Source: Mucilaginibacter sp. UBA5151 (GTDB taxonomy: Bacteria; Bacteroidota; Bacteroidia; Sphingobacteriales; Sphingobacteriaceae). Taken from it: DNA of 64,000 bases. Made by a program: the position numbers and the translations under genes. The stretch covers positions 33,893 to 97,892 of the forward strand of contig DHXR01000024.1 of assembly GCA_002413785.1 (NCBI GenBank), read 5' to 3'. The stretch's first letter is position 1. The number at the start of each line of letters is the position of its first letter. The notes beneath the pieces are model-generated. The model ran no database searches. It had not been told where the DNA came from and saw only the letters and a program-made list of their open reading frames with translations. Below are positions 26,845 to 36,955 of this stretch, piece after piece.

Positions 26845-27840
26845 TTAAGCTTTTAAAACAATTTTACCGAACTGGGATGAGTTTGCCATTCGTTGAACAG
26901 CTATTTCCGCATCGGCAAGCGGAAACACTTCATCAATAACAGGGATAATTTTATGTTTATTTACAAAATCAACCATCGCTTTAAACTCCTCATTGGTGCC
27001 CATGGTAGTGCCAATAATTTGCAGCTGCTTCCAGAATATCTTACGGCCGTTAAGTTCGGGTATATTGCCTGCTGTTCCGCCAAATAGAACAATACGGGCG
27101 CCGGGATTGCAAATGTCAGGTAATTTGGCAAATCCCTCGCCCAGGGCGCTGTCGATAATCACATCAAAACCACCTGCAAGACCCTGCAATACTTCGGCCC
27201 AGTCGGGCGACTTATAGTTTACCCCCGCTGTTGCCCCCATTTGTTTAGCCCTTTCAATTTTTTCGTCCGAACCCGAAGTTACAAATACTTCGCAGCCGGC
27301 CGCCAATGCCCATTGCAAGGCAAAAGAACCTGTCCCTGCACCAACACCAACAATCAATACCTTGTCGCCTTTAGCGGCCCGGCCCTTGGTGAATAAAGCC
27401 CGGTAAGCCGTTAAACCGGCAAGCGGCAACGCGGCAGCTTGTTCCCAGCTTAAATGCGGAGGTTTTGGGTATAGGTATTCGGCCCTGACCCTCACATATT
27501 CTGCAAAAGTGCCGTCTTCGGGCAGACCTAAAATTTTAAATTCTTTTGATTGATATTCGGGGTGGCTGCCCCAATCATAACCGGGATTAATGATCACTTC
27601 CTTTCCCAACCATTCCTTTTCAGCATCGCTGCCCGCTTCAGCAACAAGGCCGGCGCCATCGGATCCTAAAATAATAGGATATTTGATCCCTGCATATTTG
27701 CCAATAGTTATCCAGTAGTCGCGGCGGTTTAATGCTGCGGCCTTTATCTTAACCAAAACCTCGCCGGGTTTAAGGGCTGGTTTTTCAACTTCTTTTAATG
27801 ACAAGGGCTGATCCGGCCCTTCAAGGACAATTGCTTTCAT
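26845..27840 (-). CDS. Zinc-free MDR family oxidoreductase (quinone reductase-like)
   Basis: A 331-residue medium-chain dehydrogenase/reductase. N-terminal GroES-like domain begins MKAIVLEGPDQPLSLKEVEK and has LNRRDYW where zinc enzymes carry a Cys or Asp ligand. The Rossmann part has GVGAGTGSFALQWA for NADPH. Probably an NADPH:quinone or enone reductase; the substrate is unknown. Single gene, upstream of sodA on the same strand. Confidence 0.85.
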   Translation of the reverse strand: MKAIVLEGPDQPLSLKEVEKPALKPGEVLVKIKAAALNRRDYWITIGKYAGIKYPIILGSDGAGLVAEAGSDAEKEWLGKEVIINPGYDWGSHPEYQSKEFKILGLPEDGTFAEYVRVRAEYLYPKPPHLSWEQAAALPLAGLTAYRALFTKGRAAKGDKVLIVGVGAGTGSFALQWALAAGCEVFVTSGSDEKIERAKQMGATAGVNYKSPDWAEVLQGLAGGFDVIIDSALGEGFAKLPDICNPGARIVLFGGTAGNIPELNGRKIFWKQLQIIGTTMGTNEEFKAMVDFVNKHKIIPVIDEVFPLADAEIAVQRMANSSQFGKIVLKA

Positions 27841-27976
27841 AAATATGGGCTAAAAATAAATGTCTGAACCATGATTATAGGATTAAAAGATCACCATGAT
27901 TAAAATCAAGAGAATCAGACAAATCCCAAAAATCCCGGTTCAGACAAAAAGTTCCCCCTTCAGGGGGTTAGGGGGT

Positions 27977-28582
27977 TTACGCCTTGCTGTACAATTCAGC
28001 AACGTGGTTCCAGTTGATCACATTCCAGATAGCCGCCAGGTATTCAGGACGACGGTTCTGATATTTCAGGTAATAAGCATGTTCCCAAACATCAATACCC
28101 AAAATAGGCGTGCCTTTTACTTCGGCAATATCCATCAGCGGGTTGTCCTGGTTAGGGGTTGAAGTTATCGCTAATTTTTTATCAGCGGTAACAATCAGCC
28201 ATGCCCAGCCAGATCCGAAACGGGTAGCGCCTGCTTCAGAAAGTTTGGTTTTAAAATCAGCGAATGTGCCGAATGTGCTTTTAATTGCTGTGGCAAGAGC
28301 GCCTGTTGGTTCGCCGCCGCCACCGGGTGAAAGTAATGTCCAGAACAGGCTGTGGTTAAAATGCCCGCCTCCGTTGTTCCTGACTGCCATAGGGAATTTT
28401 GAGATATTTTTTATGATATCATCAATGCTGCTATCAGCTTCGGGTTTTCCTTCCAGGGCTTTGTTTAAATTGGTAACATAAGCCTGGTGGTGTTTGCCAT
28501 GGTGGATTTCCATGGTCAGTTTATCAATGTGCGGTTCCAGTGCATCAGTAGCGTAAGGTAACGCCGGTAGTGTAAATGCCAT
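27977..28582 (-). CDS. sodA: Superoxide dismutase, Mn/Fe type
   Basis: Cytoplasmic enzyme of 201 residues that converts superoxide to hydrogen peroxide and oxygen. Metal ligands are His27, His77, Asp164 and His168 (in GIDVWEHAYY). The GGG at 71-73 and Gln145 in PNQDNPL are features linked with Mn-type or cambialistic enzymes rather than strict Fe-type. A Bacteroidota -7 box TATATTTG lies upstream at 28617-28624 on the minus strand. Confidence 0.93.
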   Translation of the reverse strand: MAFTLPALPYATDALEPHIDKLTMEIHHGKHHQAYVTNLNKALEGKPEADSSIDDIIKNISKFPMAVRNNGGGHFNHSLFWTLLSPGGGGEPTGALATAIKSTFGTFADFKTKLSEAGATRFGSGWAWLIVTADKKLAITSTPNQDNPLMDIAEVKGTPILGIDVWEHAYYLKYQNRRPEYLAAIWNVINWNHVAELYSKA

Positions 28583-28616
28583 AATATTAAGTTTAAAGTT
28601 TAATGATAGTACGAAA

Positions 28617-28624
28617 CAAATATA
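28617..28624 (-). promoter_or_regulatory. Candidate -7 box for sodA
   Basis: TATATTTG on the minus strand, 34 bases before the sodA start. No clear TTTG at the -33 spacing, so this is only a partial match. Confidence 0.45.
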
Positions 28625-28671
28625 AACCGTTGAATGCGATTTTGTTTTAAATGAATGTAATTTTTGTGAAC

Positions 28672-29142
28672 CTACTTCCTCTTACTTTTAAAAAATCCCC
28701 TTACCAGCTCGGCACATTCATTTTCATGGATGCCGCCTGTTATCACGGTTTTGGGGTGGGTAATTTTCTGGTTTAACCTCCCGAAACCAAGTTTGGCGTC
28801 ATAAGCGCCAAAAACAATCCGGCTCAATTGGAACCAGTAACAGGCCCCGGCGCACATCACACAGGGCTCAAGGGTGACATATAAGGTGCAATCCTGCAGG
28901 TATTTACCGCCCATGAAATTAGCGGCGGCGGTTAGCGCCTGCATTTCGGCATGCGCCGATACATCATTCAGCCGTTCGGTAAGGTTATGCCCCCGTCCAA
29001 TGATCTTTCCCTTACAAACAACGATGGCGCCAATAGGTATCTCACCCTCAGCCAAAGCTAATTTAGCTTCCCCGACAGCCTCATTCATAAAAAAATCATC
29101 GGGTGAAATGCCCGGCTCATCGCCAAAAGTAATATACCTCAT
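28672..29142 (-). CDS. Nucleoside/tRNA adenosine deaminase (TadA-like)
   Basis: A 156-residue zinc deaminase: HAEMQ (His64, Glu66) and PCVMC (Cys94, Cys97), with VTLEPCVMCAGA typical of TadA, which makes inosine at tRNA wobble position 34. Guanine or other nucleoside deaminases share these motifs, so TadA is not certain. The start codon overlaps the csaA stop by one base (TAATG), suggesting coupling. Confidence 0.82.
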   Translation of the reverse strand: MRYITFGDEPGISPDDFFMNEAVGEAKLALAEGEIPIGAIVVCKGKIIGRGHNLTERLNDVSAHAEMQALTAAANFMGGKYLQDCTLYVTLEPCVMCAGACYWFQLSRIVFGAYDAKLGFGRLNQKITHPKTVITGGIHENECAELVRGFFKSKRK

Positions 29143-29477
29143 TATATCAGTTTGCTGCCGTCCGGCACAGGTTTATCAATAGTTGCCAACACAATATCGC
29201 CATTTTCGTCAGCAAAACCCGTTACCAGAAATTGCGACATAAAATTAGCAATTTGCTTTTCGGGGAAATTAACCACGCCCAGGATCTGTCTGCCCGGAAG
29301 CTCCTCCTTACTGTAATGTTTGGTGATCTGTGCGCTCGACCATTTAATGCCCAAAGGGCCAAAATCAACCTTTATCTTATAAGCAGGCTTACTGGCTTCG
29401 GCGAAATCTGCGGCTTCCAGGATGGTTCCGGCACACAGTTCTATTTTTTCAAAATCGTGCCAGGTAATGGTTTCCAT
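29142..29477 (-). CDS. csaA: CsaA-type tRNA-binding protein
   Basis: Small OB-fold protein of 111 residues, like the anticodon-independent tRNA-binding domain of MetG. It has the family pattern WHDFEKIELCAGTILEA, GPLGIKWSSAQITKHY and GRQILGVVNFPEKQI. CsaA binds tRNA and has been linked to protein export in Bacillus. First gene of a pair with the deaminase. Confidence 0.88.
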   Translation of the reverse strand: METITWHDFEKIELCAGTILEAADFAEASKPAYKIKVDFGPLGIKWSSAQITKHYSKEELPGRQILGVVNFPEKQIANFMSQFLVTGFADENGDIVLATIDKPVPDGSKLI

Positions 29478-29623
29478 ATTGCAAAGGTATAAACCTCAAA
29501 CAAATCCTGTCCTTTGATCATAATTTTTTATTTTTGCCCCGTCGGCAATAATGTTTCAATTACATTTTGTAATTTAACTTGCAATTGGAAGACGTGTCAG
29601 TTTCTTTAAAATAGATATTCATT

Positions 29624-30160
29624 ATGAGGAAGGGTATGCTGTTTATTTCAGCGACAATTTTAATTACTGCAAGCCTTTTGGGGCCTGCTTTTGCAAAAGA
29701 TTGCCGGAGGAATACAGTTTTTATTCATACGCACAAGGGTTTAATAACCGATACGGTGCCGCCTCCAGATGTGATGGATATTGTTGCAGCCGCTATTTAT
29801 TCGCTAAATACGTTCAGTATCGAAAAAGTTGCCGCTTTATATACCCCTAATGCCGTAATTGCTGACGATGAACCCCCTTATTCGTGGAACGGGCCAACGG
29901 CGGGTGTGCAATGGGTAAACGCCGTTGAGCAGGTATGCAAAGATAACCGCTTAACAAAGCTAAAAGGGACGATAGAAGCGATAAATGTTTTTCAGCAAAC
30001 AACCGATAATGTTTACATAGTGGTGCCGGTGAATTATTCGGGCGAATTACCAGGGAAAACACATTTTACATCCAGGGGCGCATTCACATTTGTTTTGAGG
30101 ATGATAAATGGCCGGTGGATGATAAAAAGCCAGGCCTGGATGCCAAAAAAGGGGATGTGA
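29624..30160 (+). CDS. Secreted NTF2-like (SnoaL-type) protein
   Basis: Exported protein of 178 residues with a signal peptide (ATILITASLLGPAFA). A single cone-shaped NTF2-like domain follows: AAAIYSLNTFSIEKVAALYT, PNAVIADD, then strands ending GAFTFVLRMINGRWMIKSQAW. Such domains bind small ligands or act as simple enzymes; no catalytic set is clear. A 61-residue membrane protein follows after 170 bases. Confidence 0.75.
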   Translation: MRKGMLFISATILITASLLGPAFAKDCRRNTVFIHTHKGLITDTVPPPDVMDIVAAAIYSLNTFSIEKVAALYTPNAVIADDEPPYSWNGPTAGVQWVNAVEQVCKDNRLTKLKGTIEAINVFQQTTDNVYIVVPVNYSGELPGKTHFTSRGAFTFVLRMINGRWMIKSQAWMPKKGM

Positions 30161-30330
30161 ATGGCCACGGCCCCCATTGTAACATTTTGATAGCCAATCT
30201 CCTTATTGGGGGTCACCTTTTGCAACAAGAGGGTATCAATATAAAAACCAATTAAATAATCAACCAATTAAATTTTAACAATTCAGTAAACATTTATATT
30301 TTTGCTGTGCAATAAATAAAATCACTCAAA

Positions 30331-30516
30331 ATGAACCAAACGGAAGAAGCCAATTCAGAAAGTCACTATCTTTTAATAGTAGTAGCCATAATTATAGGAG
30401 TAACTGGTGTTTTCCTGCGTTTTGCCGATTTTCATTACAGTTCCATCATTGCTAATATCCTGTTGATCATTGGTGTCGGCATCGCATTAAAGGCTATATT
30501 CGCCATACTTAAATAA
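30331..30516 (+). CDS. Small two-helix membrane protein
   Basis: A 61-residue protein with two hydrophobic helices (YLLIVVAIIIGVTGVFL and SIIANILLIIGVGIALKAIF) and a short acidic N-terminus. Function unknown. The start ATG and a terminator at 30543-30577 fit a real short gene. Confidence 0.65.
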   Translation: MNQTEEANSESHYLLIVVAIIIGVTGVFLRFADFHYSSIIANILLIIGVGIALKAIFAILK

Positions 30517-30542
30517 GCGGAAAACTTTTATCTATACTTTTT

Positions 30543-30577
30543 CAGGCCCGGGACAAGTATTCCTGCCTGTTTTTTTC
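30543..30577 (+). terminator. Terminator after the small membrane protein
   Basis: Stem CAGGC / GCCTG (30543-30547 and 30565-30569) followed by eight T. Confidence 0.55.
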
Positions 30578-30653
30578 CATTCCAAATTTCCCGGAATTGT
30601 TGGTGCTGTTTACGGCTTTTCCCTGTGTGTTAGCCGATACTTTGTGCATTAAT

Positions 30654-31820
30654 TCAATTCGCCCCTTTAATCAATTCCCAAACCGCTCCATTAAACCCGG
30701 TTTTGGTAATACTGCTTATTTTTTCGAGGGCTTTAAAATAATTATCATCGCCCGGTTCCCGCTTGCCGCAGCTTATTAGTTCCAAAACCGTAGCAAAGCC
30801 CCTTTCTTTTTCAATTTTTTGAACGATAAGCGCGTTGATGGCATAGGCTATATACTCAGGCTTATTGCTCTCTGCAACTTTTTCATTTTTTATGTAAAGG
30901 TTCAACCAATCAGCGCTTGGATGGTCTGTGGCATATTTTTTAAATAAGGCCAACACATCATTCCAGCTGTTCCCCCAGCTGCCGCCGTACAGGTACGCGC
31001 AGCCTTCGTCAACCGGGCGGTTGATTACCTCAAGGGATACCACCCTGTGCAGCCGGTCGTGCCATAAATCATGCGGGTCAAAGAGGAGAATGCCGTTATA
31101 ACCACCGTTTATTTCGAGATTACCGTTGTTTTCGTGCGATGAAATATCATTGTATTTAACGCCCCTGTAATCTGATTTATATTCAACACCCAAAACCTGC
31201 AGCACTTCGGGAAAGTTATCGCAGAAATAAAAATCAGAGAGGAGGGTGGCCGGTGTGCTCAGTCGTTTATCATAAGAATTAACGGTTTTAAGGAAAAGCC
31301 TGGCGTTTGCCTCGTCGAGGATGTCTTTAAAATGAAAGGTGATATTGCTTAACTTCTTAGTTTTCCATGTCCTGGTGTTTTGTTTCAATGGCGAAAAAAA
31401 GTAAAATTGGGTATCCGCTTTTTTGGCCAGCAACTTAAAACTTGCCCGTAAAACAGGTAATTTTTCGCTGATGCCCAGGTACGATACCTGAACTAAAAAG
31501 GTATTATCGTTTAAATCAACAATATTGGTAAGGTTGGCCCTGTAGAAATTATCATCCTTTAGCTTTTTATTTTTGTCCATCCCTTTCATCTCATCCACCA
31601 AAGCCGACATTTCTAACCTGTCTTCTTTCAAAACATATTGATTCTGGTCGATAGGTTTTTCCTTTTGGATGAGAAAGCCGTTCAGGGCGCTGATCAGTTC
31701 TTTTTTCGTTAAGGAATCAATAGGTAAGTGGCTCTTTTTCACCGCCACCGGCGCATGCCCCGATGCAGAAAACGTTGAAAAAATTAAAAGGCCGGCTATT
31801 AAAAGCAAATCAGGTTTCAT
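30654..31820 (-). CDS. Secreted hypothetical protein
   Basis: A 388-residue exported protein with signal peptide LLLIAGLLIFSTFSASG. No domain recognised. A central histidine-rich stretch, FDPHDLWHDRLHRVV, and a helical C-terminus (EYIAYAINALIVQKIEKERG to FNGAVWELIKG) hint at a peptidase MA-like all-helix tail, but no HExxH motif was found. Convergent to the small membrane protein. Confidence 0.7.
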   Translation of the reverse strand: MKPDLLLIAGLLIFSTFSASGHAPVAVKKSHLPIDSLTKKELISALNGFLIQKEKPIDQNQYVLKEDRLEMSALVDEMKGMDKNKKLKDDNFYRANLTNIVDLNDNTFLVQVSYLGISEKLPVLRASFKLLAKKADTQFYFFSPLKQNTRTWKTKKLSNITFHFKDILDEANARLFLKTVNSYDKRLSTPATLLSDFYFCDNFPEVLQVLGVEYKSDYRGVKYNDISSHENNGNLEINGGYNGILLFDPHDLWHDRLHRVVSLEVINRPVDEGCAYLYGGSWGNSWNDVLALFKKYATDHPSADWLNLYIKNEKVAESNKPEYIAYAINALIVQKIEKERGFATVLELISCGKREPGDDNYFKALEKISSITKTGFNGAVWELIKGAN

Positions 31821-31997
31821 AGATCAGGTATTTATTCTTTTGCAAGATAAATAAAATCGTAGCGGCCGCTATTGCTTGGTTTAATAAATATCCGTACTTT
31901 TAAACAACCATTATAAACCCAATGCAGATTTCAGAAACAGGCGCAGGAATTCAATTTCAGCGCCTGTTTCTGAAATCTCATAACTAATTTTATAACC

Positions 31998-32738
31998 ATG
32001 ATTAAAAGACCGATCCTGAAAAGCATCTGCTTAACTGTGTTTTCCTTTTTTTTAGGAATTATTTTTGCAACCGCTGCAACGCATCCACCGGTACACAAAT
32101 CTCCGCTTCATTTGAAAAACCCCCAAAGCCTTGTTGCCGACAGCGGCTGGAGGCAGCTTTTTAACGGCAAGGACCTTGAGGGCTGGAAACAGGTTGGCCC
32201 CGGTAGCCGGTATGTTGAAAATGGTTTAACCGGCAGTCATGGCGGTATGGGCCTTTGCTATTGGACCAAAGAAAAATTTGGCGACTGCGTGATACGTATT
32301 GTTTACAAGATGCAGAAAGAGAATAGCAACTCGGGTTTTTTTATCCGCATACCTATTGAGCCACGCGAAGCCTGGATGCCTGTATTTTACGGGTACGAGG
32401 TGCAGATCGATAACCATCCTGAAACATCAGGCGAGGATGAATACCATGTCACCGGGGCGCTGTACTCCTTAACAAAGCCACATTCAAAACCTGGCAGGCC
32501 CGGTCCGCAATGGAACGTGATGGAAATTACCCTTGATGGTCCGCGCACCATTGTTTATGTTAACGGGCAGTTGGTGACCGACTATACCGAAGGCGACCCT
32601 ACCCCTGAACGTAAATTTGATTTTGAACCATTCAGGGGCCTGAGGCCTAATTACGGCTATATAGGGTTGCAGAACCATGGCGATGATGATATTGTTTTCT
32701 TTAAAACTGTTGAAGTAAGACCACTAAAAATAAAATAA
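31998..32738 (+). CDS. DUF1080 protein (3-keto-disaccharide hydrolase family)
   Basis: Secreted 246-residue jelly-roll domain protein with signal peptide FSFFLGIIFATAA. The hallmark is WRQLFNGKDLEGWKQVG, then NSNSGFFIRIP, YGYEVQIDNHP and NYGYIGLQNHGDDDIVFFKTVEVRPL. Families with this domain act on 3-keto glycosides. It stands 5 bases before a Gfo/Idh/MocA gene, a common pairing in Bacteroidota, and may work with it on oxidised sugars (inference). Confidence 0.88.
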   Translation: MIKRPILKSICLTVFSFFLGIIFATAATHPPVHKSPLHLKNPQSLVADSGWRQLFNGKDLEGWKQVGPGSRYVENGLTGSHGGMGLCYWTKEKFGDCVIRIVYKMQKENSNSGFFIRIPIEPREAWMPVFYGYEVQIDNHPETSGEDEYHVTGALYSLTKPHSKPGRPGPQWNVMEITLDGPRTIVYVNGQLVTDYTEGDPTPERKFDFEPFRGLRPNYGYIGLQNHGDDDIVFFKTVEVRPLKIK

Positions 32739-32743
32739 GCATC

Positions 32744-34267
32744 ATGGAAGAAAACAAGAACACCGCCGGTAAAACCGGGATCAGCCGGGGAGAGTTTATC
32801 AAAAAAACAGCTATCGCGACAGCCGGATTTTATATTGTGCCCCGTTTTGTGCTGGGTGGTAAGGGTTATATCCCGCCAAGCGACAAGCTGTATATTGCCG
32901 CAGTAGGCACCGGCGGCGAAGCCGAAAATGACATCCACCATTTTGCCACCGCCCCTAAAAAAAATGCAGAAATAGCCTTTTTATGCGATGTGGACGAACG
33001 TCCGGGCATGCAGCGTTTAAAGGAATTCCCCAAGGCGAAATTTTACCACGACTGGCGCGAAATGTTCGAAAAAGAGAACAAGAATTTCGATGCCGTTACG
33101 GTAGCCATCCCCGATCATAACCATGCGATTGTTGGTCATAGTGCCATGCAGCTAAAAAAGCATTTATACCTGCAAAAGCCTTTAACGCATGATATTTACG
33201 AAGCCAGGGTATTAACCGAAGCAGCCAAAAAATATCAGGTGGTTACCCAGATGGGCGACCAGGGTGCATCCTGCGACGGTATGCGCACCATGCGCGAATG
33301 GTTTGAGGCCGGCCTGATCGGCGATATTGAAAAAGTATATTGCTGGACCGACCGCCCCGTTTGGCCGCAGGGCATTCAATGGCCATCCGCAAAGCCGCCG
33401 GTACCAAAAGAACTTAAATGGGACCTTTGGCTTGGTACAGCGCCGTACATTGATTATATTGATAACCTGGTGCCCTTTAACTGGCGCGGCTGGTGGCAGT
33501 TTGGCACCGGCGCACTGGGCGATATGGGCTGCCACATTATGGGGCCGCCTTTTAAATTGCTTGGGCTTGGTTACCCTACCGATATATCGGGCAGTGCCAG
33601 TACTGTTTACAACGGTATTTTTAAAGAAGGCATTTACCCCGAGAGCGGCCCGGTTTCCAGCTCCATCAAGTTCAAATTCAAACAGCCAAATGGGAAAGAC
33701 CTTGACCTGCACTGGATGGACGGCGGGATTACCCCCGAACGCCTTGCAGAGCTTGATCCTGATGTAAATATGAACCTGGCGCTTGGCGATATCTCAGCCG
33801 AAAACGATTTTGAGGGCTGCACCCTTTTTATAGGCACCAAGGGTAAAATATCCTGCGGCTGGGGCGGCAGTCACCCGCGTTTATTGCCTTTAGCCCTGAA
33901 CAAGGATGTCAACGTGCCCGAAAAGTACCCGCGTATCCAGGGCGGCATGGATGGCCACTGGTGGCAATGGGTTGACGCTGCCATTGCCGGTTATGGTAAA
34001 ATGGAAGTTGATTCCCCGTTTGAAGGTTATGCTGGTCCGCTTACCGAAACTGTACTGTTAGGCAACCTGCTGCTGCGGAGCTTCAATATACAGGAAAAGA
34101 TAAAACGCAATGACCCTGTTTACGGCAATATGGAAGGCTATAAATTCAGCGGCAGGTATGTTGATTTAAAATGGGACGGTGCAAACATGCGCGTAACCAA
34201 TTATGAACCGGCCAACCAGTTCATCCGCCGCACCTATCGCGAAGGATGGGGCGATCTGAAACTCTGA
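32744..34267 (+). CDS. Gfo/Idh/MocA family oxidoreductase
   Basis: A 507-residue NAD(P)-dependent oxidoreductase. The N-terminus SRGEFIKKTAIATAGFYIVP resembles a Tat-like export signal. The Rossmann part is KLYIAAVGTGGEAENDIHHF, then the EKP-like loop YLQKPLTHDIYEA with Lys, and an internal QMGDQGAS. The C-terminal domain is the usual alpha/beta substrate part. Cotranscribed with DUF1080; likely oxidises or epimerises a sugar. Tat export is suspected, not proven. Confidence 0.88.
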   Translation: MEENKNTAGKTGISRGEFIKKTAIATAGFYIVPRFVLGGKGYIPPSDKLYIAAVGTGGEAENDIHHFATAPKKNAEIAFLCDVDERPGMQRLKEFPKAKFYHDWREMFEKENKNFDAVTVAIPDHNHAIVGHSAMQLKKHLYLQKPLTHDIYEARVLTEAAKKYQVVTQMGDQGASCDGMRTMREWFEAGLIGDIEKVYCWTDRPVWPQGIQWPSAKPPVPKELKWDLWLGTAPYIDYIDNLVPFNWRGWWQFGTGALGDMGCHIMGPPFKLLGLGYPTDISGSASTVYNGIFKEGIYPESGPVSSSIKFKFKQPNGKDLDLHWMDGGITPERLAELDPDVNMNLALGDISAENDFEGCTLFIGTKGKISCGWGGSHPRLLPLALNKDVNVPEKYPRIQGGMDGHWWQWVDAAIAGYGKMEVDSPFEGYAGPLTETVLLGNLLLRSFNIQEKIKRNDPVYGNMEGYKFSGRYVDLKWDGANMRVTNYEPANQFIRRTYREGWGDLKL

Positions 34268-34369
34268 TTTTAACAGGGCTAAAAATTTAATGATACAAAG
34301 AAGGTCTTCAATGCCAGTTTTTTTTAAGTGGTGAAGCCTTTTTTGTTTACATGAATTTTGGGACTCTAT

Positions 34370-34691
34370 GACGGATAGTGTGGGTGAGCCTAATTCTTTT
34401 CCTCAAATATCCTGATATCGATAGTAAATTGCCTTACTGTGGCATACTGCCCCGCCAATTGGCGGATTACCGCTTTGTAGAAATAACATAAAATATATGG
34501 TTGTGCTCCGCCTATTGGCGATCTACCCAATTCGCGAAGGGTAGCCCCTGGACGGGGCAAATTTGCTTTTTTATCTATTTCTACAAAGCGGTAACCCCTA
34601 CGGGGCATTCTATTAGAGTTAAAAATATAGAACTTTTCACGCAACTATTACAGGACGAAATTAGTATTACCTATAATAGCTGTCATAGAGC
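34370..34691. repeat. 320-bp repeat with GGGGCA hairpins, copy 2
   Basis: Same start and end as 22660-22971, with internal substitutions (TCCGCCTATTGGCGATC in place of CCCGTCCAGGGG). The rest of the 34268-34801 gap shows nothing further. Confidence 0.85.
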
Positions 34692-34801
34692 CAATTTTAA
34701 TGTTAAAACCAAACTTCAATCCTTAATTCGAATAATGAAAATTGCAGGGCGATGTATTCATCCAGCAAATTCATTGCAAACTGCCAGCTTAAAACCGCAA
34801 A

Positions 34802-36460
<1,659 letters not shown>

Positions 36461-36611
36461 GGTAACAATAAGAACGGCAAAAATAAGAAATTCATGTTGG
36501 TTAGACTAACCTAATTGTAAAGCAAGCAGAGCAAACGAATTAAAATAATTCAAATCTGATATCGTCCCAAAGCTCCCCAACGTGTTGTAATAAGTCACGC
36601 CGGAATATAAA

Positions 36612-36790
36612 AAAGCGCCGTTAGGCGCGAAATATCGGTAGAAAATATAAAAAAGGGTTTAGCGTGCCATCGGTACGAAATGAATGAAGCAGCAATAGCG
36701 CCAACGCCTGGCGGGGTTAGGTACCTACGGCACACAAGGTCGGGCTGGTCTGTATTTCTACCAATATTTGACCCCAAAAGGGGTCTTATC
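36612..36790. repeat. Palindromic intergenic element, copy 1
   Basis: Begins GCGCCGTTAGGCGC and TATCGGTAGAAAA, ends TTTCTACCAATATTTGACC and CCAAAAGGGG, with inner arms around a conserved CGTGCC / GTACCTACGGCAC pair. The related copy lies at 44549-44696. The rest of the 36461-36955 gap has no supported gene. Confidence 0.8.
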
Positions 36791-36955
36791 AAGTAATTTA
36801 TCAACATCCTTAGCTTCATTTGAGCCTCTTTTAATGCATCTTCCCTGGTAAGGCAAGGATTTTGTCTTGTTTCAGCGCTGCGCCGCCATGCATCCGCGCC
36901 CTTACCTTCGCATTTTTTTTATATATTTAGCCCCTCCGGTTATTTCCTGCTTTCT

